Assembly: GCA_963678565.1 (NCBI GenBank)
Contig: OY782875.1
Span: 2,914,001 to 2,978,000, forward strand
Length of the DNA: 64,000 bases
Origin: SKHV01 sp963678565
GTDB lineage: Bacteria; Bacteroidota; Bacteroidia; Bacteroidales; Prolixibacteraceae
Direction of reading: 5' to 3'
Part shown: positions 55,372 to 63,130 of the stretch, one piece after another
Position numbering within the stretch: position 1 is the stretch's first letter
Layout of the letters: every line of letters starts with the position of its first letter
Program-made: the position numbers and the translations under genes
Notes under the pieces: generated by a model
Database searches by the model: none
Seen by the model: the letters and a program-made list of their open reading frames with translations, nothing else
Told to the model about the DNA's origin: nothing

Positions 55372-56088
55372 ATGACTGAGAAACATCAAATAGAAAACAC
55401 TCCAAGTGCTCAAAAAGCAGGAATCAAAGCCATTATCTTCGATTTAGACGGAACACTACTCAATTCAATAGTTGATATTGCCGATGCCTGTAATCATGTA
55501 TTAGAAAAAAGTAATTTGCCAACACACAGCATTGAGTCGTACATTCCGAGAATAGGAAATGGCGCTGCAAAATTAGTAGAAAGAGCTCTTCCTGAAGAAA
55601 TTAAATCCGATCCTGAGAAAACGAGTTTTTTCGTTCAAGAATACAAGCAGTATTATTTAAGTCATTTAATGGTTAAAAGCCATTTATACGATGGAATCGA
55701 AGAGGTAATCAAGTTGCTAAAGAAATATCAAATTCCATTTGCCGTCAACACGAATAAACCACACGATCAAACGATGCCGATCGTAGAAAAATACATGCAA
55801 TATTTTCTTCCTAATTTAGTCTATGGTCAGCGAGACTGCATTCCCAAAAAGCCCGATCCATTTGCAGCTAAAATGATCGCGAAAAAATTAAAAATTGATT
55901 GCGAAAATATTTTGTTCGTAGGCGATTCGTATGTAGATATAGAAACAGGACTTGCGGCCGGAATGCAAACATTAGGGGTAACCTGGGGCTATGGGAAAAT
56001 AGAAGAAATGGTAGACGTGGGATGTAAACATTTTGTAAAAACAACCGCTGAACTTTATGAATTTATAAAATTGAATATTGAAGCTTAA
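55372..56088 (+). CDS. HAD-superfamily phosphatase (phosphoglycolate phosphatase-like)
   Basis: This 238-residue HAD hydrolase has motif I FDLDGTLLNS (Asp at about 23 and 25), motif II in FAVNTNKP (with Asn-Thr in the place of Ser/Thr), the motif III Lys in CIPKKPDP and motif IV FVGDSYVDIETG. The cap domain follows motif I as in phosphoglycolate phosphatase and beta-phosphoglucomutase relatives. It starts 13 bases after the pectate lyase gene and belongs to the same unit. It could remove phosphate from a two-carbon or three-carbon product of aldolase cleavage such as phosphoglycolate; this is inference. Confidence 0.9.
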   Translation: MTEKHQIENTPSAQKAGIKAIIFDLDGTLLNSIVDIADACNHVLEKSNLPTHSIESYIPRIGNGAAKLVERALPEEIKSDPEKTSFFVQEYKQYYLSHLMVKSHLYDGIEEVIKLLKKYQIPFAVNTNKPHDQTMPIVEKYMQYFLPNLVYGQRDCIPKKPDPFAAKMIAKKLKIDCENILFVGDSYVDIETGLAAGMQTLGVTWGYGKIEEMVDVGCKHFVKTTAELYEFIKLNIEA

Positions 56089-56180
56089 TCAACATAGAAT
56101 AAAACAGATCGGCAAAGAACAAATTCAACAATTATTTGTCTGATTGTTAAACAAATCGATTAAATAAAAACAAAAATAAT

Positions 56181-57455
56181 ATGAAAACAAAAGCAGTTAG
56201 ATTATATGGACAAAAAGATCTTCGTTTAGAAGAATTTGAGCTTCCTGCAATCAAAGAAGACGAAATATTAGCCAAGGTTGTGAGCGACAGCATCTGTATG
56301 TCGAGTTTTAAAGCAGCCACTCAAGGAACCGATCACAAACGTGTACCGAATAATATTGCGGAAGAACCAATTATGATTGGTCATGAGTTTGCAGGCGAAA
56401 TTGTAGAAGTTGGTACTAAATACCAAAATAAATTTAAAGCCGGACAAAAATTTTCAATTCAACCAGCCATTTATTACGAAGATGGTCCTGTTGGTGTTTT
56501 GAGCGCTCCGGGCTACTCGTACAAATACATTGGTGGCGATGCAACTTATGTAATCATCCCCAAAGATGTTCTAGAACAAGATTGTTTGTTAGCTTACGAT
56601 GGTCCTGGTTTTTATCCGGCCTCATTAGCTGAGCCATTATCATGTGTAATTGGTGCAATGCATGCGAATTACCACACGACTCCAGGCTCGTATGTGCATA
56701 ACATGGAAATTGTTGAAGGTGGAAAAATGGCGATCCTTGCAGGAGTAGGTCCAATGGGTTTAGCAGCCATCAATTACGTTATTAATCGCGCCGATCGCAA
56801 ACCGAAAATATGCGTGGTTACAGATATAGATCAATCACGTTTAGACAGAGCTGCCGAAATTTATACAGTAGAAGCAGCTAAAGCCAACAGTATTGAATTG
56901 GTTTATTTAAATACCGGAAACGTTGAAGATCCAACTGCTGCACTTCAAAACTTAGTAGATGGCAAAGGTTACGACGATGTATTTGTTTTCGCACCGGTGA
57001 AACCAGTGATTGAACAGGCCGATTCTATTTTAGGATTTGATGGTTGCTTGAATTTCTTTGCAGGTCCATCAAACACCAACTTAAAAGCTGAGTTGAATTT
57101 CTACAACGTTCATTATGCTTACACACATTTAGTTGGTACTTCTGGTGGAAACATGGACGATATGGTAGAAGCTTTAGACATTATGAGCAAAGGTTTAGAT
57201 CCTGCAGGATTAATTACTCATATTGGAGGTTTAAATGCAGTAGCTGAAACTACGCTTGATTTACCCAATATACCGGGTGGTAAAAAATTAATTTATACGC
57301 ATATCGAAATGCCTTTAACTCCTCTTACAGAATTAGCTGAGAAAGGAAAAGACAATACTGTTTATGCAAAACTTGCTGAAATGGTAAATTCAAATAAAGG
57401 ATTATGGAGTGTTGAAGCTGAAGAATTTCTTTTAGCGAACGCCGACAAACTTTAA
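56181..57455 (+). CDS. zinc-dependent dehydrogenase, L-sorbose-1-phosphate reductase/sorbitol dehydrogenase-like
   Basis: This 424-residue medium-chain dehydrogenase has the catalytic Zn Cys in SDSICMSS (about 36-43), the GHEFAGEIVEVG motif (about 68-79) and the NAD motif AGVGPMGLA (about 191-199). It is longer than standard MDR enzymes (about 350) and has inserts typical of the SorE-like branch, which reduces L-sorbose-1-phosphate. It oxidises or reduces a polyol or sugar phosphate. It ends the plus-strand run of the GntR locus and is followed by a strong terminator. A weak 6-bp inverted repeat ATTTGT/ACAAAT lies 25 bases upstream. Confidence 0.88.
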   Translation: MKTKAVRLYGQKDLRLEEFELPAIKEDEILAKVVSDSICMSSFKAATQGTDHKRVPNNIAEEPIMIGHEFAGEIVEVGTKYQNKFKAGQKFSIQPAIYYEDGPVGVLSAPGYSYKYIGGDATYVIIPKDVLEQDCLLAYDGPGFYPASLAEPLSCVIGAMHANYHTTPGSYVHNMEIVEGGKMAILAGVGPMGLAAINYVINRADRKPKICVVTDIDQSRLDRAAEIYTVEAAKANSIELVYLNTGNVEDPTAALQNLVDGKGYDDVFVFAPVKPVIEQADSILGFDGCLNFFAGPSNTNLKAELNFYNVHYAYTHLVGTSGGNMDDMVEALDIMSKGLDPAGLITHIGGLNAVAETTLDLPNIPGGKKLIYTHIEMPLTPLTELAEKGKDNTVYAKLAEMVNSNKGLWSVEAEEFLLANADKL

Positions 57456-57476
57456 AAGTAGATTTTACTCAATATA

Positions 57477-57513
57477 AAAAAGACTATACTCCTTTGGGCA
57501 GTATAGTCTTTTT
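57477..57513. terminator. bidirectional terminator between the dehydrogenase and acs
   Basis: The 14-bp stem AAAAGACTATACT/AGTATAGTCTTTT has a 9-base loop with A and T tracts on both sides. It can stop both convergent units. Confidence 0.9.
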
Positions 57514-57636
57514 ATTTTAAAATTTAAGCTTTCTAGTATTTCATAATTTATTCGCAGCTCGCTTTCTTCCGTTTTTGAGGACAATACACTAAGTTCTCAT
57601 TCAATAAAACCGAAAAGCGATCACTCCTGATCATTT

Positions 57637-59586
57637 TTAACCTATTTCGTTACGCAATTCTATTAACTTCTCTACAATTGAAGGATCAGCAAGTGTAGAA
57701 ATATCACCTAAATTACCGATATCCTTTGCAGCAATTTTCCGTAGGATTCTTCTCATGATTTTTCCAGAACGAGTTTTAGGTAATCCTGGAGCAATTAGAA
57801 TATGTTCTGGAGACGCAATTGGACCAATATGATGGCGAACTTCATTCTTTAATTCACCAAGTAATTCACTATCCCATTTCATATTGTCTTTCAATAAAAC
57901 ATAAGCAAAAATACCTTCGCCCTTAATATCGTGTGGGAATCCAACCACTGCAGCTTCAGAGCAAAATGGATGAGAAACCAATGCACTTTCGATTTCGGCA
58001 GAACCAATTCGGTGACCAGAAACGTTCATCACGTCATCAACCCTTCCGGTAATCCAATAATAACCATCTTCGTCGCGTCGAGCACCATCGCCTGTAAAAT
58101 AATATCCTTTGAACATGCTCAGATAGGTTTCGCAAAATCGTTGATGGTCTCCTTGTATTGTTCGGGCCATTCCAGGCCAAGGCTTTTTAATGGCAAGCAA
58201 TCCAGAAACATCATTCCCTTGAATTTCTTCTCCTTGTTCAGTCAATAAAACCGGCTCTATTCCAAAAAATGGCAAAGTTGCTGAACCAGGTTTGGTAGCA
58301 ATTGCCCCAGGCAAAGGTGAAATCATAATTCCTCCGGTCTCTGTTTGCCACCAAGTATCAACAATTGGGCATCGCCCCTCTCCAACCGTGTTGAAATACC
58401 ATTTCCAAGTTTCCGGATTAATAGGTTCTCCTACGGTTCCCAAAACTTTTAAAGAACTTCGATCGTATTTTTTTACAAATTCGTCCCCATCGCGCTGAAT
58501 CGCTCTAATGGCCGTAGGTGCGGTATAAAAGTGAGTAATTTTTAAGCGTTCTACCATTTCCCAATATCGACCGGAATCTGGATAATTGGGTGTACTTTCA
58601 AAAATTACTGTAGTTGCACCGTTCAACAAAGGACCGTAAACCACGTATGAATGTCCAGTAATCCAACCAATATCGGCAACACATGCGTAAATATCACCTT
58701 CGTTATAGTTAAATACATATTTATGAGTCATTGCGGCATAAAGCAAATACCCACCGGTTGTATGCGACAATCCTTTTGGCTTCCCGGTACTTCCCGAAGT
58801 ATATAACAAGAACAAGGTATCTTCAGAATCAACATGTTCAATCGGACAATATGGACGTTCATTGGCCATCGCTTCGTGTAACCAAATATCTCGATTGGGA
58901 TAGAAAGGGATTTTATTACCGGTACGCTCGGCAACAAACACATACTCTACCGTTGGACAGGCTAAAACAGCCTCGTCAACAGTGCGCTTCAAAGGAATGT
59001 ATTTTCCACCTCTGATACCTTCATCGGCAGTAATCACCACTTTACATTTAGCATCATTAATTCGATCGCGCAACGACTCTGCACTAAATCCTGCAAATAC
59101 CACTGAATGTACTGCCCCAATTCGGGCACATGCAAGCATCGCATACACCGCTTCTGGAATCATGGGCATGTAAAGCGCAACTCGATCTCCTTTACGAACG
59201 CCTTTATGTCGCAGGGCATTTGCCAGACGCGAAACTTCACGCTGTAACTCTTTATAAGTAATTTCTTTGTTGACTCCGGGTTCATCACTTTCCCAAATCA
59301 ATGCCACCTTATCAGGTTGAGTTAAAACATGCCTGTCGACACAGTTTTCGCAAGCATTCAATTTTCCACCGATAAACCACGAAACCAATCCTTCCGATAA
59401 TTCGCAATTTGAAGCGAGTTGAAAATCGTGCTGCCATTTCAAATACTTTCTGGCATTGTCGCTCCAGAATGCCTGTCTGTTTTCTATGCTTTCTTTGTAA
59501 AGCGATTGATATTCATCGATTGATTGAACATAAGCTTGCGCAAAGTTTTGTTTCTGGGGAGGATAAATTAACTTTTCGGATTCCAT
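57637..59586 (-). CDS. acs: acetyl-CoA synthetase
   Basis: This 649-residue AMP-forming ligase makes acetyl-CoA from acetate, ATP and CoA. The nucleotide motif YTSGSTGKPKG (about 263) and the A8 hinge motif GRVDDVMNVSGHRIGSAEIE (about 515-534) are intact. The regulatory and catalytic lysine is K609 in LPKTRSGKIMRR, the same number as in Salmonella Acs. It is a single gene on the strand opposite the catabolic locus, converging on it. It could recover acetate formed by nearby pathways, but Acs is also a housekeeping enzyme. Confidence 0.96.
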   Translation of the reverse strand: MESEKLIYPPQKQNFAQAYVQSIDEYQSLYKESIENRQAFWSDNARKYLKWQHDFQLASNCELSEGLVSWFIGGKLNACENCVDRHVLTQPDKVALIWESDEPGVNKEITYKELQREVSRLANALRHKGVRKGDRVALYMPMIPEAVYAMLACARIGAVHSVVFAGFSAESLRDRINDAKCKVVITADEGIRGGKYIPLKRTVDEAVLACPTVEYVFVAERTGNKIPFYPNRDIWLHEAMANERPYCPIEHVDSEDTLFLLYTSGSTGKPKGLSHTTGGYLLYAAMTHKYVFNYNEGDIYACVADIGWITGHSYVVYGPLLNGATTVIFESTPNYPDSGRYWEMVERLKITHFYTAPTAIRAIQRDGDEFVKKYDRSSLKVLGTVGEPINPETWKWYFNTVGEGRCPIVDTWWQTETGGIMISPLPGAIATKPGSATLPFFGIEPVLLTEQGEEIQGNDVSGLLAIKKPWPGMARTIQGDHQRFCETYLSMFKGYYFTGDGARRDEDGYYWITGRVDDVMNVSGHRIGSAEIESALVSHPFCSEAAVVGFPHDIKGEGIFAYVLLKDNMKWDSELLGELKNEVRHHIGPIASPEHILIAPGLPKTRSGKIMRRILRKIAAKDIGNLGDISTLADPSIVEKLIELRNEIG

Positions 59587-59922
59587 AATTTGTATTTAAG
59601 TTTTTTAACTCGCTAGGTTTTAGAAAATTATTGATTTCAATATCGCATTTCCGATTTTACGATATTTTTATCCTTAATTAAGTAGATAAAAATTACTTTT
59701 CACAACAATTCCTTATTTCATATCACAAAAGAGAGCTCTAAAAATTCACAAACAACTGTATTTCTGCACATTACACAAACACTGTTATTGAACACACAAA
59801 CAGTTGATTTTAATTTTAGAATATTTTCTTAAATATTTCATACGAGAATTGGGTGTCAATCAGTCTACTTCTAAGAAAAATTGAAAAATGAATTATATCT
59901 TTCGAATAAATACTATTCAGAA

Positions 59923-61476
59923 ATGGAATCAAAAATAGAGAATCAGGTTATCGATAATATTGAGCTCGTCTTTTTAAGCATTGAAGATTATCAAGCGATA
60001 AAAGATGCAATGATTGAGGTTTATACCAAAATGCCAGAAAGCTACTGGACCAAAAGTCAAATTCAAAAATTGATTAAATTTTTCCCGGAAGGGCAAGTTG
60101 GTATCAAAGTTGATAATGAATTGGCAGGTTGCGCATTTTCCATCATTGTTGATTATTCAAAGTTTGACGACAAACATACTTATGAGGAGATCACAGGATC
60201 ACAAACCTTTAGCACGCATACCAATGAAGGTGATACGCTATATGGAATAGATGTTTTTATCCGACCAAAATTCAGAGGAATGAGATTGGGGCGTAGGCTC
60301 TATGATTATCGTAAAGAACTTTGTGAAAAGCTAAATTTAAGAGGTATTTTATTCGGCGGTAGAATTCCTAATTATCATCAATATTCCAATAAAATAACCC
60401 CACGAGCATATATAGAAAAAGTTAAGAAAAAAGAAATTAACGATCCGGTATTAAACTTTCAAGTTTCGAATGATTTTCACCCAGTAAGAATTCTTCGTGG
60501 ATATTTAGAGGGAGATAAAGAATCGAAAGAATACGCAGTATTACTAAAGTGGGATAACGTTTACTACGAAAAAGAATCGAATACGGCCTCAAGCTCTAAA
60601 ACAATTGTTCGTTTGGGATTGGTACAATGGCAAATGCGCCTGTATCGCGATTTAGACGAACTGATGCAGCAAGCCGAATATTTCATTGATGCTGTTTCGG
60701 GCTATCGATCCGATTTTGCCTTATTTCCGGAGTTTTTCAATGCTCCACTAATGTCGAAATACAATCACCTTTCGGAGCCGGAGGCAATCCGAAAACTCGC
60801 TGAATACACCGAAGAAATCACCAAACGATTTTCAGAATTGGCAATTTCCTACAACATTAATATCATTACAGGTAGTATGCCTGAGATTGTAAACAACGAC
60901 TTATACAATGTTGGTTATTTATGTAAACGAGATGGTGGCGTGGAACGCTTCGAAAAATTACATATTACGCCCGACGAAGAAAAAGTTTGGGGATTACAAG
61001 GTGGAGACCACATTCAAACTTTCGACACCGACGCTGGAAGAATTGGAATATTAATTTGTTACGACATTGAGTTTCCAGAGTTAAGTAGAATATTAGCAGA
61101 AGAAGGAATCGATATCATTTTTGTTCCCTTCTTAACCGACACACAAAATGGCTATTCTCGTGTAAGATATTGTGCGCAAGCACGAGCAATTGAAAACGAA
61201 TGTTATGTGGCAATTGCAGGTAGTGTTGGAAACCTGCCCAAAGTGCACAACATGGATATTCAATATGCACAATCGATGGTATTCACCCCTTGCGATTTTT
61301 CATTTCCGACCAATGGAATAAAAGCAGAAGCCACACCGAATACCGAAATGATTTTAATTGCCGATGTAGATTTGTCAATGTTACGAGAACTAAACCAGCT
61401 AGGCAGTGTACGTAATTTAAAAGATCGCCGAACCGACATGTATACTGTCGAAAGAATTAAACAACATACTAAATAG
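59923..61476 (+). CDS. bifunctional GNAT N-acetyltransferase / carbon-nitrogen hydrolase
   Basis: From the ATG at 59923 the product is 517 residues; a TTG at 59881 would add 14. The N-terminal GNAT-like domain (about 15-200) has the acetyl-CoA loop FRGMRLGRRLYDYRKEL. The C-terminal nitrilase-fold domain (about 215-505) has the Glu-Lys-Cys triad: Glu270 (FPEFFNAP), Lys345 (RFEKLHITPDEE) and Cys379 (LICYDIEFPE). Such fusions are known in Bacteroidota and other phyla, and probably act on amides or amidines and then acetylate an amine; substrates are not established. The gene stands alone; the 336-base gap upstream (59587-59922) shows no further gene or clear promoter. No functional link to the GntR locus is visible. 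Confidence 0.9.
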   Translation: MESKIENQVIDNIELVFLSIEDYQAIKDAMIEVYTKMPESYWTKSQIQKLIKFFPEGQVGIKVDNELAGCAFSIIVDYSKFDDKHTYEEITGSQTFSTHTNEGDTLYGIDVFIRPKFRGMRLGRRLYDYRKELCEKLNLRGILFGGRIPNYHQYSNKITPRAYIEKVKKKEINDPVLNFQVSNDFHPVRILRGYLEGDKESKEYAVLLKWDNVYYEKESNTASSSKTIVRLGLVQWQMRLYRDLDELMQQAEYFIDAVSGYRSDFALFPEFFNAPLMSKYNHLSEPEAIRKLAEYTEEITKRFSELAISYNINIITGSMPEIVNNDLYNVGYLCKRDGGVERFEKLHITPDEEKVWGLQGGDHIQTFDTDAGRIGILICYDIEFPELSRILAEEGIDIIFVPFLTDTQNGYSRVRYCAQARAIENECYVAIAGSVGNLPKVHNMDIQYAQSMVFTPCDFSFPTNGIKAEATPNTEMILIADVDLSMLRELNQLGSVRNLKDRRTDMYTVERIKQHTK

Positions 61477-61524
61477 TAGCTCAAAATTGCAATATTATCA
61501 TTATGTTTCTTAGGCTAAAATAGC

Positions 61525-61542
61525 ATGTGTTATAAAACACAT
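61525..61542. promoter_or_regulatory. inverted repeat upstream of the tandem aldolase promoter
   Basis: ATGTGTT-ATAA-AACACAT is a perfect 7-4-7 inverted repeat, 16 bases before the -7 element at 61558. It differs from the GntR palindrome and may bind a second regulator; its TGTGTT arm also occurs at 44792-44797 in the gntR intergenic region. Confidence 0.45.
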
Positions 61543-61557
61543 TTAAAGGATCTATTA

Positions 61558-61565
61558 TACTTTTG
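61558..61565 (+). promoter_or_regulatory. -7 element for the tandem aldolase gene
   Basis: TACTTTTG is an exact TAnnTTTG match, 12 bases before the operator palindrome. Transcription would start within or just before the palindrome, so repressor binding would block it. Confidence 0.5.
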
Positions 61566-61576
61566 CTGTCGAAATA

Positions 61577-61594
61577 AACTTGTATATACAAGCT
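61577..61594. promoter_or_regulatory. GntR operator palindrome before the tandem class II aldolase
   Basis: AACTTGTA-TA-TACAAGCT has an inner 6-2-6 perfect inverted repeat and differs from the palindrome at 44897-44914 only in one spacer base and one outer-arm base. It lies 43 bases before the ATG at 61638. Confidence 0.75.
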
Positions 61595-61637
61595 TGCTTG
61601 ATGAACAAGAATTTTAAAGCAAACAAAACAATTTAAA

Positions 61638-62939
61638 ATGAGCGAATTAGACGTAAATTTAATGCATCCACGCGATCAAATTATTACTATTATTAGTCGT
61701 ATTTATAATCGCGGATTGACCACTACTTCAGGAGGAAACATTTCTATAATGGATGAAAATGGTGACATGTGGGTTACCCCTTCAGCTGTTGATAAAGGAA
61801 CATTACGAGCGAGCGATATCATGTGTGTGAAGAAAGATGGTACAATTATAGGAAAACACAAACCATCATCAGAATATCCATTTCACAAAGCAATTTTAGA
61901 AGCACGCCCCGATTTAAAAGCAGTCTTGCATGCACACCCGCCAGCATTGGTATCGTTTAGTATTGTACGTCAAGTTCCCGACACCAATGTTATTCCACAG
62001 GCAAAAACCACCTGTGGACCAATTGGATATGCAAAATACGCGCTTCCCGGAAGTCAGGAATTAGGCGATGTAATTGCGGCCGAATTTGATAAAGGGTTCA
62101 TGGGGGTAATTATGGAAAACCATGGTACCGTTGTTGGAGGAACCGACCTTGGAGATGCTTTTCAACGTTTTGAAACATTAGAGTTGAATGCACGCACGGT
62201 AATTAACGCAAGCACCGTTGGAAACGTAAATTCACTTACCGACGCTCAAATCATTGAATTCGAAGAGCAAATTCCAAATATTATTCCCGAAATGGACAAA
62301 GAAGATGTTGTTTATTCATCGGAAGAAAGAGGAAAAAGAGAAGAATTAGTACGTATCGTTCACCGCGCTTGCCAGCAAGGAATGATGATCAGCTCTTATG
62401 GAACTGTTTCAATGCGCTTGGAAAACGATGATTTCATCATTACGCCCCGCAACGTTTCTCGTTGGGACATAAATCGTGGTGACATCGTTCAAATCAAAAA
62501 TGGAAAACGTGAGCCAGGAAAAATCCCAAGCAGATCAACATGGTTGCATCAAGAGATTTACAAGAGAAATCCAAAAATCAATTCAATTATCTTAACGCAA
62601 AGTCCTTATTTGATGGCCTTTGGTGTTAGTGGTAAAAAATTCGATGTACGTACGATTCCTGAAAGTTGGATTTTCTTGCAAGACGTTCCGAATGTACCAT
62701 TTGGTTCCCATTTTGCAGGCAACGAAACCATCTTGAATTTAATTTCGGAGGGGGTTTCTACCGTTATTGTTGAAAACGATTCGGTAATTGTTACCGGTGA
62801 TAAATTGTTAGAAACATTCGACCATTTAGAAGTAGCTGAGTTTAGTGCAAAATCGTTAACAATGGCTGCTCCAATTGGTAAATTGGTGCCAATCGGGGAT
62901 GAAGAAATTGAAGACTTACGTAAAGCTTTCTTAGAGTAA
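61638..62939 (+). CDS. tandem class II aldolase/adducin-family protein with one degenerate domain
   Basis: This 433-residue protein has two class II aldolase domains. The first (about 8-205) has the zinc ligands His98 and His100 (LHAHPP) and His162 (ENHGTVV), plus the catalytic-type Glu79 (SSEYPFHK). In the second (about 230-420) the ligand positions read LTQSPY and VENDS: all three His are gone, so it is probably structural. Class II aldolases cleave sugar or deoxy-sugar phosphates or epimerise pentulose phosphates. It has a GntR palindrome in its promoter, linking it to the catabolic locus 16.7 kb upstream. The specific phosphate ester is unknown. It is a single gene with a strong terminator. 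Confidence 0.9.
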   Translation: MSELDVNLMHPRDQIITIISRIYNRGLTTTSGGNISIMDENGDMWVTPSAVDKGTLRASDIMCVKKDGTIIGKHKPSSEYPFHKAILEARPDLKAVLHAHPPALVSFSIVRQVPDTNVIPQAKTTCGPIGYAKYALPGSQELGDVIAAEFDKGFMGVIMENHGTVVGGTDLGDAFQRFETLELNARTVINASTVGNVNSLTDAQIIEFEEQIPNIIPEMDKEDVVYSSEERGKREELVRIVHRACQQGMMISSYGTVSMRLENDDFIITPRNVSRWDINRGDIVQIKNGKREPGKIPSRSTWLHQEIYKRNPKINSIILTQSPYLMAFGVSGKKFDVRTIPESWIFLQDVPNVPFGSHFAGNETILNLISEGVSTVIVENDSVIVTGDKLLETFDHLEVAEFSAKSLTMAAPIGKLVPIGDEEIEDLRKAFLE

Positions 62940-62964
62940 AATCTCATTAATAATACGATATAGA

Positions 62965-62994
62965 AAGGGTTGATTATTTAGTCAACCCTTTTTT
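62965..62994 (+). terminator. terminator after the tandem aldolase
   Basis: The 9-bp stem AAGGGTTGA/TCAACCCTT has an 8-base loop followed by TTTT, making a clean intrinsic terminator 25 bases after the stop. Confidence 0.88.
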
Positions 62995-63038
62995 GTTGCT
63001 TCATTGTTTATATCAAGTACTGAAATAAATATAAATAG

Positions 63039-63046
63039 TATCTTCG
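63039..63046 (+). promoter_or_regulatory. possible -7 element for the helicase gene
   Basis: TATCTTCG matches TAnnTTTG in 7 of 8 positions, 84 bases before the helicase ATG; no TTG lies at the right distance upstream. Confidence 0.3.
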
Positions 63047-63130
63047 CGGCATTATAGAAAATAGGCGCTACAAGCACAAACGTTTATTATTCAATAATTT
63101 ATTAGAAAGATTTTTTCAAAGAGAATAGAT

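Noticed and set aside
56134..56156. ATTTGT/ACAAAT inverted repeat before the zinc dehydrogenase as an operator
   Set aside because: Arms are only 6 bp in AT-rich DNA and the sequence does not match the GntR palindrome.
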